Positions 1-7,668 of a DNA stretch of 33,287 nt are shown here, one piece after another. This DNA is from CAVVWJ01 sp964475685 (GTDB taxonomy: Bacteria > Gemmatimonadota > Gemmatimonadetes > Gemmatimonadales > GWC2-71-9), in NCBI GenBank assembly GCA_964475685.1, contig CAYYXP010000216.1:1-33287 (forward strand), given 5' to 3'. A model generated the notes under the pieces. It was given only the letters and a program-made list of their open reading frames with translations. It made no database searches and had not been told where the DNA came from. The position numbers and the translations under genes were made by a program. The number at the start of each line of letters is the position of its first letter. Position 1 is the first letter of the stretch.

Positions 1-1
1 C

Positions 2-184
2 ATCTGGTTCGGGCTGCTCAAGAGCGCGAGCTTCGGCGCCGCCGTGGCCCTGATGGGGTGTCTGCGCGGCCTGGAGGCCAAGAGCGGAGCCGAGGGGGTC
101 GGCCGTGCCACCACCCGCGCGGTGGTCCTCGGCTGCGAGGCGATCCTGGTGCTCGATGCGTTCTGGGCGCTGGTGCTGCTCTAG
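2..184 (+). CDS. mlaE: MlaE-type lipid ABC transporter permease (3' end only)
   Basis: Sixty codons of an open frame enter from the left edge and stop at TAG 182-184. The segment carries the conserved C-terminal pattern of the MlaE/TRM permease family: a small-residue helix with a GCLRGLEAKSGAEGVGRATT stretch, then a last hydrophobic helix ending in LVLL. MlaE is the inner-membrane permease of the Mla complex, which moves phospholipids between the two membranes of diderm bacteria. The next two genes encode the matching ATPase and MCE protein, which makes the call firm although most of the gene is outside the window. The next gene starts one base after this stop, so translation is probably coupled. 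Confidence 0.85.
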   Translation: MWFGLLKSASFGAAVALMGCLRGLEAKSGAEGVGRATTRAVVLGCEAILVLDAFWALVLL

Positions 185-185
185 C

Positions 186-947
186 ATGATCGTCCTCGAA
201 GGCCTGGCGAAGTCCTTTCACGGCAGGCCGGTGCTGCGGGACGTCAGCCTGGAGGTCCCCGCTGGCCAGAACACCGTGATCATCGGACATTCCGGGTCGG
301 GCAAGAGCGTGACCCTCAAGCTGGTCGTGGGACTGCTCGAGCCCGATGCCGGCACGGTAAGGGTGGATGGCGACACGGTGCAGGAGATGGATCGGGAGCA
401 GCTCACCAAGCTGCGCGGCCGGGTGGGCTACGTCTTTCAGTTCGCCGCGCTGTTCGACTCGATGACGGTGGCCGAGAACATCCGGCTGGGACTGGTGCGC
501 CGGAAGCATCCGGACGAGGAGATCGCGCTGCGCGTTGCGGAAAGCCTGGCCGTCGTCGGGCTGAGCGGGACCGAGGACCGGTATCCCGCGGAGCTCTCGG
601 GCGGGATGAGGAAGCGGGTCGGCATCGCTCGCGCGATCGCCCTCAAGCCCCGCTACATTCTCTACGACGAGCCCACGGCGGGCCTCGATCCGGTCACGTC
701 GGCCGTCATGAGTCAGCTCATGATGCGGACCCGGGACCTTGGCGTCACCGGCCTCGTGGTCACCCACGACATGCACAGCGCCTTCACCGTTGGTGACCGG
801 ATCGCCATGCTCTATGAAGGCGTGATCCGCCAGTCGGGCACGGCGGCGGAAATCCGGGCGACGGCCGATCCGGTGGTGCGCCAGTTCATCGAGGGGCGGC
901 CCGATGAGAGCCCCCCGGCCCTGGCGGTGCGGAGGTCTCCAGCGTGA
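186..947 (+). CDS. mlaF: Mla-type ABC transporter ATP-binding protein
   Basis: This 253-residue ATPase would energise the MlaE permease on the cytoplasmic face of the inner membrane. All ABC motifs are visible: Walker A GHSGSGKS at residues 34-41, signature LSGGMRKR, Walker B ILYDEPTAGLDP and the H-loop in VTHD. The MRKR that follows the signature is typical of MlaF-like ATPases. The open frame extends upstream to 105, but that part reads through the mlaE coding region in another frame. The ATG at 186, directly after the mlaE stop, gives the normal N-terminus (MIVLEGLAKSF). The 3' end overlaps mlaD by four bases (GTGA), so the genes are one transcription unit. Confidence 0.95.
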   Translation: MIVLEGLAKSFHGRPVLRDVSLEVPAGQNTVIIGHSGSGKSVTLKLVVGLLEPDAGTVRVDGDTVQEMDREQLTKLRGRVGYVFQFAALFDSMTVAENIRLGLVRRKHPDEEIALRVAESLAVVGLSGTEDRYPAELSGGMRKRVGIARAIALKPRYILYDEPTAGLDPVTSAVMSQLMMRTRDLGVTGLVVTHDMHSAFTVGDRIAMLYEGVIRQSGTAAEIRATADPVVRQFIEGRPDESPPALAVRRSPA

Positions 948-1951
948 AACGCGGAAACGAATTCAAGGTCGGCTTGGCCATCGTGGGGGCGCTCGCGCTC
1001 GTGGTGGTGGGTGCGCTCTGGCTCAGCGAGACCGACGTCAACAAGAAGAAGGACCTCTATTCCGCCCGGTTCCGCACCGTCGGCGGCCTCGGGGTCGGCG
1101 CGCCGGTCACGCTCAGGGGAGTGAAGGTCGGGCGGGTAGAGGCGATCCGCCTGGTGGAGAACGAGTGGGTCGAGACCGACTTCAGCATCGACCGCATCGT
1201 CGAGCTGCCCGGCAAGCCCGCCGTCATCTCCTCCTCCGCCAGCCTGTTCGGGGAGTGGAGCGCCAACATCATCCCCTTCGAGCCATTGCCGACGGACCCC
1301 AACCTGCGCGGCGCGCTCATCGAGTCCGACAATGCCGGCGGCCAGGCGTGGCCGGGCGCCACACTCCCGGACATCGGCCAGCTGACCGCGCAGGCCAGCC
1401 GCATCGCCGGCGACGTCGGCGACATCACCCAGCGGATCGGCCAGGCCTTCGACAGCACGGCGCTCAAGAACATGCAGCAGAGCGTGAACGATCTCGCGAC
1501 GATATCTCGGCGCCTGGTGAGCTTCGCCAATGCCCAGACCAGCCGCATCGACAGCGTGAGCCAGGACGTGGCCGCCACCTCCGGGGCCTTCGCCGGCGTG
1601 GCGGCGACCTTCCAGGGGGCCGTCGCGCGGCTCGATACCGCCACGAGCGACAACCAGCTCAAGGACATCCTCGACAACGGCCGCGCCTCGAGCGCCGACC
1701 TGCGCCAGGCCGCGAGCGACCTTCGCTCCGTGATGGCGGCGGCGCGGGAGAACCAGGTGAGTCTCTTCAGGGTCGTGCAGCAGGCCGACTCGCTCATGAC
1801 CAGGCTTCAGCAGGGCGACGGCACACTCGGCATGCTCGCCACCGACTCCACTCTCTACCGGGAAACCACGAGGGCCGTGATCGAATTCCGTGAACTCCTG
1901 GCCGACGTCAAGGAGAACCCGAAGAAGTACCTCAAGATTTCGGTGTTCTGA
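944..1951 (+). CDS. mlaD: MCE-domain lipid-binding protein (MlaD family)
   Basis: This 335-residue protein has one N-terminal membrane helix (about residues 8-28, rich in Val, Ala and Leu), then an MCE domain at about 38-115 with the VGAPVTLRGVKVGRV segment typical of the family. A long, mostly helical C-terminal part (about 140-330) follows, rich in Ala, Gln, Ser and Asp. MlaD proteins sit in the inner membrane with the MCE domain in the periplasm and form hexameric rings that bind phospholipid. E. coli MlaD is much shorter (about 180 residues). The long helical tail resembles MCE proteins whose C-terminal helices build a channel or needle. The GTG start overlaps mlaF by four bases; the 3' end shares one base with the Nudix gene. 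Confidence 0.9.
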   Translation: MKRGNEFKVGLAIVGALALVVVGALWLSETDVNKKKDLYSARFRTVGGLGVGAPVTLRGVKVGRVEAIRLVENEWVETDFSIDRIVELPGKPAVISSSASLFGEWSANIIPFEPLPTDPNLRGALIESDNAGGQAWPGATLPDIGQLTAQASRIAGDVGDITQRIGQAFDSTALKNMQQSVNDLATISRRLVSFANAQTSRIDSVSQDVAATSGAFAGVAATFQGAVARLDTATSDNQLKDILDNGRASSADLRQAASDLRSVMAAARENQVSLFRVVQQADSLMTRLQQGDGTLGMLATDSTLYRETTRAVIEFRELLADVKENPKKYLKISVF

Positions 1952-2442
1952 TGGGGAAGCGACAGGCGGAGCTCGAGGTCAGCGCCGGCGGTATCGTGTT
2001 TCGGCGCCAGGATGGCGAACAGCCGTCGTACCTGCTCATTCGCGACTCCTACGACAACTGGGGGTTCCCCAAGGGGCATCTGGAAGACGGGGAGTCGCCG
2101 GCGGAGGCGGCCATTCGCGAGACGGTGGAAGAGACGGGGCTCGACCCGCTGACGCTGCAAGGCCCCATCCGCGTCATCGACTGGCACTTTCGTTTCCGCG
2201 GCCGCCACATCCACAAGTATTGCCACTTCTTTCTGTTCGAGAGCCCCGCCGGCGAGGCCTCGCCTCAGCTCGCCGAGGGGATCACCGCCTGCCAGTGGCG
2301 CGCCCTTGACGAGGCGCTCGAGCTGCTGAGCTACGACAACGCCCGTGGCGTGCTGAAGCGGGCAGGCGAGATGGTGCGCACGCTGGTGGCGGTGGGCGCC
2401 GGCCGCTCGCGTCCTCGCGCGGAGCCGTCGACGAGGGCCTGA
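1951..2442 (+). CDS. Nudix hydrolase, diadenosine-tetraphosphate hydrolase-like
   Basis: This 163-residue protein has a complete Nudix box at residues 42-64: G42, E48, then RETVEETGL at 56-64, matching Gx5Ex7REUxEExGU. Nudix enzymes cleave a nucleoside diphosphate linked to another group, using Mg ions held by the REUxEE glutamates. The preceding NWGFPKGHLE pattern is usual in the Ap4A-hydrolase-like branch, so a dinucleoside polyphosphate or NTP is a fair guess for the substrate, though sequence alone does not fix it. The tail after residue 140 is Arg/Ala-rich and probably disordered. The start codon shares one base with the mlaD stop (TGATG), and the next gene begins two bases after its stop, so it travels with the mla operon. 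Confidence 0.9.
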   Translation: MGKRQAELEVSAGGIVFRRQDGEQPSYLLIRDSYDNWGFPKGHLEDGESPAEAAIRETVEETGLDPLTLQGPIRVIDWHFRFRGRHIHKYCHFFLFESPAGEASPQLAEGITACQWRALDEALELLSYDNARGVLKRAGEMVRTLVAVGAGRSRPRAEPSTRA

Positions 2443-2444
2443 GT

Positions 2445-3215
2445 GTGGCCGCCATCGTCGCCATCCTCGAGAGTCGAAGCGCCCTCCTCGCGCTGAGACG
2501 CACCCTTCCCAGGGGCTGCGCCCGCGTCGTCACCTGCCGCACCCCCGCCGCGTTGCACCGGATCCTCGAGCGCCGGCTGGTGGATGCGATCGTTCTCTCG
2601 CCCTCTCCTGCGTGGCTCCCCGAGCTCGCCGTCCTTCAGGCGACCCTCCCCGGCGTTCCCGTGGTGGCGTATGGCCCCCTCCGCCCCGACGACGGCGAGC
2701 TTCTGCTGGCGTGTCATGCCCGGGCCGTCGCCTCGGTGGCGGTCGAAGGAGTGGACGACCCGGTGGTCGGCGACATGGTGGCGAGGGTCTCGGTCACGGC
2801 GGCGCGTCGCAGGTCGCTGGCGGACGCTCCCCGCGTCCTGCGACTCACCGAGCCGCTCCAGCGGGAGGCCTGGAATCTCCTCCTTGGTGAAATGGAGAAA
2901 CCTCTTCGCACCACCGTTCTGGCGCGCCGGCTCGAGGTGAGCCGGGAGCACCTCTCGCGTCAATTCGGAGCCGGCGGCGCACCCAACCTCAAGCGCGTGA
3001 TCGACCTGACCCGGATCGCCTGCGCGGCCCAGATGCTTCAGAATCCCGGGTACGGCATCCCGACCGTCGTGGGTTTGCTCCATTTCGCCTCGTCGAGCCA
3101 TCTCAGCAGTACCGCCCGCCGGATTGCCAACGTGCCGACGAGCGGACTGGGGAAGCTCGGGCCCGGGGGGGTATTGGCCGCGTTCGTCGCAGGGAACACC
3201 CGGTCACGGGCGTGA
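2445..3215 (+). CDS. AraC-type DNA-binding protein with receiver-like N-terminal half
   Basis: The C-terminal third of this 256-residue protein (about 160-240) is an AraC-type helix-turn-helix pair: LARRLEVSREHLSRQF is the first recognition unit, and the HFASSSHLSSTARR segment fits the second. The N-terminal 120 residues look like a degenerate response-regulator receiver or similar alpha/beta fold, with alternating hydrophobic strands and helices (VDAIVLSPSPAWLPEL, VPVVAYGP). The strand end where a phosphoacceptor Asp would be expected reads LSPS, so phosphorylation is unlikely. It is probably a transcription factor; its targets are unknown. GTG at 2445 is used; a second GTG at 2443 is out of frame. 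It is the last gene of the mla-Nudix unit and is followed by a strong hairpin. Confidence 0.75.
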   Translation: MAAIVAILESRSALLALRRTLPRGCARVVTCRTPAALHRILERRLVDAIVLSPSPAWLPELAVLQATLPGVPVVAYGPLRPDDGELLLACHARAVASVAVEGVDDPVVGDMVARVSVTAARRRSLADAPRVLRLTEPLQREAWNLLLGEMEKPLRTTVLARRLEVSREHLSRQFGAGGAPNLKRVIDLTRIACAAQMLQNPGYGIPTVVGLLHFASSSHLSSTARRIANVPTSGLGKLGPGGVLAAFVAGNTRSRA

Positions 3216-3257
3216 GGTGAGCGGAGTGGCCTGCCGCTCCCGGACGACAGGACTGGC

Positions 3258-3300
3258 GGCCCCACGCCACGGCGAACCCGTCCGTGGGCCGTTATTGTCT
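3258..3300 (+). terminator. Probable intrinsic terminator after the mla/AraC operon
   Basis: A strong nested hairpin is visible. GGCCCCACG (3258-3266) pairs with CGTGGGCC (3283-3290) with one bulged C, and inside it ACGG (3269-3272) pairs with CCGT (3278-3281) around the loop CGAAC. The following GTTATTGTCT is only moderately T-rich, so termination may be incomplete. The rest of the 3216-3416 gap holds no ORF that I can support and no clear promoter. Confidence 0.45.
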
Positions 3301-3416
3301 TGCCCGAGCCTCCCGTCAGGCGCGTAAGTAATTGCGCTATTTGTTGTTGTGATGACTCATCCGGAGGGCGTCCCGGGCCGAGCCGTGGCGCGGAAGGTGC
3401 CTGCTGAATCGGGAAC

Positions 3417-4928
3417 ATGAACCTCACACGCGCCGCCGCTCTCGCCGTTCCGGCCGCCGTCATCCTCCTGACCGGGTGCGGCGATCCGTCAACGGCGCCG
3501 GAGTCCGCACCGCTTTCACCGGCGGCCGCCGCCCTCGCCGTGGCGCCGGCCGCGCCCACCGCGCTCTCGACCACAGCATTCTCCTATTCCGCGATCACCC
3601 TGGCCTGGACCGACAACTCGTCGGACGAGTCGGGGTTCGAGGTGTGGCGCTCCACGACCGGCCCGACCGGCAGCTACGCCCTGCGCAAGACCCTCGCGGC
3701 GAACGCCTCGACCCACAAGGACACAGGCCTCACGCCGGGACGGCAGGCCTGCTACAAGGTGAGGGCGAAGGATGCGACGGGCACCTCGCCCTCCGGCTTC
3801 ACCAACATCTCCTGCGCGATCACCCCGTTGCGGCCGCCAGCCAACCTCGTGGCCACCGTCACCGGCCCTGCGACGATCTCGCTCGCCTTTACCGACAACA
3901 ACACCACCGAGCTGGGGTTCGAGGTCTGGCGCTCGTCGTCGGGCATTTCCGGCGGGTACAGCCTGGTCACCACCCTTGCCGCGAACTCGACCGGTTGGGA
4001 TGACGCCGGGCGGACGCCGGGGAAGGAGTACTGTTACAAGCTTCGCGCCGTCGGTGCGGACACGATCCCACCCTCCAAGTACTCCAACAAGTCGTGCGCG
4101 ACGATACCGGCTCCGCTTTCGGTCCGCATCGTCCTCTTCGGCGACTCGAACACCGACCGCTGCGAGGAAGTCGCTCCACCCAATCGTCTCTCTTCGTATG
4201 TCTCGGTGGCTCCCCGCCTGAGCCCGACCGATGCGCCTCTGGCCTGCTCGGTGGCCGGCAAGGTGGATGCGGCGTGGAAGGGCGTTCGCGCCGAGCCTAT
4301 CGGGGTCGTGAACCACGCGATTGCGTCATCCACTACCGGGGGCGGGGGCTTCGGCGGGCCGAACCGGACCAGCCAGGGTGCGCCGAATGCCCGCACGGCG
4401 GTGAACGGCGTGCGCCGCTTTCAGGCCGAGGCGCTCGGCAAGGGATACCCCTGGTCCGGCGGCGAGCCGACCAACTCGTCCTTCCCGACCGGCCCCATTC
4501 AGAGGGTGAACGCCTTCGTGCCCGGAACGAACGACTTCGTGTACGTCTCGATGGGCACCAACGACGACGCCGGCCCGACCCGGACGATGACCGTGGCCGA
4601 GACGGAGGCGAACCTCCGGTGGATGATCCAGCAATGGACCGCGGCCGGCCGGGCGCCCGATCATTTCTTCCTGACCACTCTGGCCCCGCGGGACGACGCC
4701 AACTCGGCCACCTCCATTTCCGGTCGCAACACCATGATTCGTGCGCTCGCCGGCGAGCTGGGAGTGCATCTGGTCGATCTCGCGGCGTTCACGTCGGACG
4801 ACAACGGGGCTACCTGGCGGGGCCCCACCCTCCACACCGGCGACGGGATTCACTACACCGAAGCGGTCCGGGCCTGGCTTGCGGACCAGATTGCCGGCTG
4901 GATGTCATCGAAGGCTCCTCCTGCCTGA
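3417..4928 (+). CDS. Lipoprotein with two fibronectin type III repeats and SGNH esterase domain
   Basis: The 503-residue product starts with a lipoprotein signal (lipobox LTGC, Cys21). Two fibronectin type III repeats follow, about residues 47-137 and 140-231, with matching GFEVWRS segments. Each repeat has two cysteines (112 and 133; 206 and 227), offset by exactly 94 residues, so the repeats are a duplication and each may hold a disulfide. The rest is an SGNH hydrolase: GDSN (catalytic Ser244), GTND (380-383) and DGIH (Asp476, His479) supply the usual blocks. Such enzymes deacylate esters, often on polysaccharides; the substrate is unknown. It is probably surface-exposed or periplasmic. It appears to be a single-gene unit. 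The upstream ribosome-binding site is weak. Confidence 0.85.
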   Translation: MNLTRAAALAVPAAVILLTGCGDPSTAPESAPLSPAAAALAVAPAAPTALSTTAFSYSAITLAWTDNSSDESGFEVWRSTTGPTGSYALRKTLAANASTHKDTGLTPGRQACYKVRAKDATGTSPSGFTNISCAITPLRPPANLVATVTGPATISLAFTDNNTTELGFEVWRSSSGISGGYSLVTTLAANSTGWDDAGRTPGKEYCYKLRAVGADTIPPSKYSNKSCATIPAPLSVRIVLFGDSNTDRCEEVAPPNRLSSYVSVAPRLSPTDAPLACSVAGKVDAAWKGVRAEPIGVVNHAIASSTTGGGGFGGPNRTSQGAPNARTAVNGVRRFQAEALGKGYPWSGGEPTNSSFPTGPIQRVNAFVPGTNDFVYVSMGTNDDAGPTRTMTVAETEANLRWMIQQWTAAGRAPDHFFLTTLAPRDDANSATSISGRNTMIRALAGELGVHLVDLAAFTSDDNGATWRGPTLHTGDGIHYTEAVRAWLADQIAGWMSSKAPPA

Positions 4929-5022
4929 CACCCGCGATGGCCCGCTGTCGCCGATCCTTTGTTCACGCCCTGCGGTCCCTGCATCTTCGATATACCTTCC
5001 ACGCTGATCCTGGCCCGGACCC

Positions 5023-5055
5023 TTGCCTTGCGAGGCATTGTGATTAATTTCACAA
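5023..5055 (+). promoter_or_regulatory. CRP/FNR-family type operator with possible atp promoter
   Basis: TTGTGA-TTAATT-TCACAA at 5038-5055 has perfect 6-base half-sites with a 6-base centre. It fits the classical CRP-family consensus TGTGA-N6-TCACA exactly and lies 45 bases before the atpA start. A weak sigma-70-like pair, TTGCCT (5023-5028) and TAATTT (5045-5050) with 16 bases between, overlaps it. If that promoter is real, the bound regulator would block it. If the promoter lies further downstream, the site could activate. No other feature is visible in 4929-5100, and there is no good ribosome-binding site before atpA. Confidence 0.5.
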
Positions 5056-5100
5056 GCTGTTCGAGGCACCCCTTTTCCTCCTAGTCAGGCTGCTCACCAC

Positions 5101-6678
5101 ATGGCCACCGATTCCATCCTCCGTCCGGGCGAGCTCAAGGACATTCTGCTGCGCGAGATCGCGTCGGCCGACCTGACCACGGCGGACGTTTCCGAAGTGG
5201 GCACGGTCCTCGAGGTCCGCGACGGGATCGCCCGGATCTATGGCCTCCAGTCGGCGGTCGCGAGCGAGATGCTCGAGTTCACCGCGCACAAGACGGGCGA
5301 GACGGTGGCGGGCCAGGTGCTCAATCTCGAGGAGGACAACGTCGGCGCCGCCATTCTGGGCGACTACCTGAAGCTCAAGGAAGGCGATGAAGTCCGCCGC
5401 ACCGGACGGCTGCTCGAGGTTCCGGCGGGGCCGGCGATGCTGGGTCGGGTGGTGGACGCGCTGGGCCGGCCGGTGGACGGCCGTGGCGCCATCCAGACGT
5501 CGAACACGCGGCAGGTCGAAATGGTGGCGCCGGGCATCATCGTGCGGCAGCCGGTGAAGGAGCCGCTCCAGACGGGCATCAAGGCGATCGACGCCATGAT
5601 CCCGATCGGCCGCGGCCAGCGCGAGCTCATCATAGGCGACCGCGGCACCGGCAAGACCGCCATCGCGGTGGACACGATCATCAACCAGAAGGGCGCCGGC
5701 GTCATCTGCGTTTACGTGGCCATCGGGCAGAAGCGCTCGACCGTCGCCACGGTGGTGGAGAAGCTCAAGGAAGCGGGCGCGATGGAGTACTCGATCGTCG
5801 TCGTGGCCTCCGCCTCGGAGCCCGCCCCGCTCCAGTACATCGCTCCCTACACCGGCTGCGCCCTCGCCGAATACTTCATGTACGAGGAGGGCAAGGCGAC
5901 CCTCTGCATCTACGACGACCTGTCGAAGCAGGCGGCGGCCTATCGCCAGCTCTCGCTGATCCTGCGCCGCCCTCCGGGTCGTGAGGCGTACCCGGGCGAC
6001 GTCTTCTACCTGCACAGCCGCCTTCTGGAACGGGCCGCCAAGATCTCGGAGGACAAGGAGGCGGTGAAGTTCGACCCGCGCATCAAGAAGCCGGGTGGCT
6101 CGCTGACCGCGCTGCCGATTATCGAGACCCAGGCGGGCGACGTCTCGGCCTACATCCCGACCAACGTCATCTGGATCACCGACGGGCAGATCTTCCTCAC
6201 CACCGACCTTTTCTATTCCAACGTGCGCCCCGCGGTGGACGCCGGGATCAGCGTGAGCCGGGTGGGCGGCAATGCGCAGATCAAGGCGATGAAGCAGGTG
6301 GCGGGCCCGCTCCGTCTCTCGCTGGCGCAGTACCGCGAGCTCGAGGCCTTCGCCCAGTTCGGTTCCGATCTCGACGCCGCGACCCAGCGGCAGCTTGCCA
6401 GGGGCGCCCGGCTGGTCGAGGTCCTGAAGCAGCCGCAGTACCGGCCGGTGCCGGTGGAGAAGCAGGTGGCGATCATCTACGCGGTGACCAACGGCTATCT
6501 CGACGACGTGGTGGTGCCGCAGATCCGGCAGTGGGAGCGGGACCTCCTCTCGTACCTCGAGGCCTCGCACCCGGCGATCCTCACCGACATCAGGACCAGG
6601 AAGGTGCTCGACGACGACCTGACCGGACGGCTCAAGGCCGCGATCAGCGCGTTCAAGCCCCTCTTCTCCGCCGAGTGA
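5101..6678 (+). CDS. atpA: ATP synthase F1 subunit alpha
   Basis: This 525-residue protein is full length for AtpA. It shows the N-terminal beta-barrel (about 30-95), the nucleotide-binding domain with GIKAIDAMIPIGRGQRELI, and the long helical C-terminal domain. Alpha subunits alternate with beta in the F1 head and hold non-catalytic nucleotides. The P-loop at 179-186 reads GDRGTGKT, whereas nearly all alpha subunits have GDRQTGKT, so the conserved Gln is replaced by Gly. The ATG at 5101 gives the normal start (SILRPGELKDILLREI). atpG follows after 13 bases. Upstream lies a lipoprotein gene rather than atpH or Fo genes, so this is the first gene of a separate F1 operon. Confidence 0.97.
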   Translation: MATDSILRPGELKDILLREIASADLTTADVSEVGTVLEVRDGIARIYGLQSAVASEMLEFTAHKTGETVAGQVLNLEEDNVGAAILGDYLKLKEGDEVRRTGRLLEVPAGPAMLGRVVDALGRPVDGRGAIQTSNTRQVEMVAPGIIVRQPVKEPLQTGIKAIDAMIPIGRGQRELIIGDRGTGKTAIAVDTIINQKGAGVICVYVAIGQKRSTVATVVEKLKEAGAMEYSIVVVASASEPAPLQYIAPYTGCALAEYFMYEEGKATLCIYDDLSKQAAAYRQLSLILRRPPGREAYPGDVFYLHSRLLERAAKISEDKEAVKFDPRIKKPGGSLTALPIIETQAGDVSAYIPTNVIWITDGQIFLTTDLFYSNVRPAVDAGISVSRVGGNAQIKAMKQVAGPLRLSLAQYRELEAFAQFGSDLDAATQRQLARGARLVEVLKQPQYRPVPVEKQVAIIYAVTNGYLDDVVVPQIRQWERDLLSYLEASHPAILTDIRTRKVLDDDLTGRLKAAISAFKPLFSAE

Positions 6679-6691
6679 CGGTGCCCGAATA

Positions 6692-7573
6692 ATGGCCAAG
6701 AGCCGGCAGCTCAAGGGGCGGATCCGCTCGGTCCAGAACACCCGGAAGATCACCAAGACGATGGAGCTGGTGGCCACGTCAAAGCTCAAGCGCGCGCAGG
6801 ATCGGGTGGTCGCCGCGCGGCCCTACGCCGCGGCCCTGCGGGATGTGATCGCCGATCTGGTCACGCCGGAGCTGGCGGAACGGTTTCCCCTGCTCCGGCG
6901 GCCTGCTCCGCCGTCCCGGGGTGGTCCTCGCCGCGCGGCCGTCATTCTCCTCACCTCGAACCGCGGCCTGGCCGGCGGATTCAACGCCAATCTCATCAAG
7001 GAAGCGCGGCGCCGGATCGAGTCCCTGGAGGGTGAGGGCTACCTGGTCGACCTGCACGGCGTCGGCAAGAAGGGGATCGGGTTCTTCAGGTATCTCGGCC
7101 GCACGCTGGCCGCCGAGCGGATGGATGTCGGCGATCGTCCCACGGTCGAGCATGCGGCGGAAATCGTCGAGCCGCTGTTGCGGGCGTATGCCGCGGGCGA
7201 GTTGGCGGGGGTGGACCTGGTCCAGGCGCGGTTCCTGAGCGCCCTCTCGACCCCGCCCGCGACGGTGCGCATCCTCCCGGTGGAGGCGCCGGAGCGGAAG
7301 GCGGGCGGCTCGCGCGACTATATTCTGGCGCCGAGCGCGGACGCGATTCTGGAACAACTGCTTCCCCTCTACGTCCGGAACGCCCTGTACCGGGGCCTGG
7401 TGGAGACCGCTGCCGCGGAGCACGGTGCGCGCCGCACCGCCATGAAGAACGCGACGGACAACGCGGGGGAGATCCTCGAGCTGCTCAAGAGGACGTACAA
7501 CAGGCAGCGGCAGGCGCAGATCACACAGGAGATCGCGGAAATCGTGGGCGGGGCCGCGGCGCTGCAAGGATGA
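6692..7573 (+). CDS. atpG: ATP synthase F1 subunit gamma
   Basis: This 293-residue protein is the central rotor shaft of F1. The two helices that form the coiled-coil shaft are at the ends: the N-terminal LKGRIRSVQNTRKITKTMEL pattern and the C-terminal RTYNRQRQAQITQEIAEIVG pattern are both classical gamma signatures. The middle part forms the globular Rossmann-like domain (VILLTSNRGLAGGFN). The length is normal. It lies 13 bases after atpA. Unlike the other junctions in this operon, the gap to atpD is long (95 bases) and is filled by a repeat-built hairpin. Confidence 0.97.
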   Translation: MAKSRQLKGRIRSVQNTRKITKTMELVATSKLKRAQDRVVAARPYAAALRDVIADLVTPELAERFPLLRRPAPPSRGGPRRAAVILLTSNRGLAGGFNANLIKEARRRIESLEGEGYLVDLHGVGKKGIGFFRYLGRTLAAERMDVGDRPTVEHAAEIVEPLLRAYAAGELAGVDLVQARFLSALSTPPATVRILPVEAPERKAGGSRDYILAPSADAILEQLLPLYVRNALYRGLVETAAAEHGARRTAMKNATDNAGEILELLKRTYNRQRQAQITQEIAEIVGGAAALQG

Positions 7574-7576
7574 AGC

Positions 7577-7644
7577 GACGGAAATGACGGAAAGGACAGA
7601 GACGACGGTGGATTTTCCCGTCATCTCCGTCCTCTCCGTCCTCC
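7577..7644. repeat. 9-base-period inverted repeat between atpG and atpD
   Basis: The plus strand shows purine-rich 9-base units GACGGAAAT, GACGGAAAG, GACAGAGAC, GACGGTGGA from 7577 to 7612. These are followed by complementary pyrimidine-rich units ending in CCGTC (7618-7640). Read on the other strand the right arm is GACGGAGAG, GACGGAGAT, GACGGG. The arms can pair over about 25 bases with mismatches at the variable unit positions, and pairing could slip by one unit. The run after the hairpin on the plus strand is A-rich (CCAAAAAAC), not T-rich, so it is not an ordinary terminator for atpG. It may alter the atpG:atpD ratio through RNA stability or processing, or be a dispersed genomic repeat. 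Confidence 0.7.
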
Positions 7645-7668
7645 AAAAAACACAAACGGAGCACCAGA

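Noticed and set aside
5050..6789. 579-codon open frame on the minus strand
   Set aside because: It is antisense to atpA, whose protein is unmistakable. The translation is Arg/His/Asp-rich with no motif, as expected for a shadow frame in GC-rich DNA.
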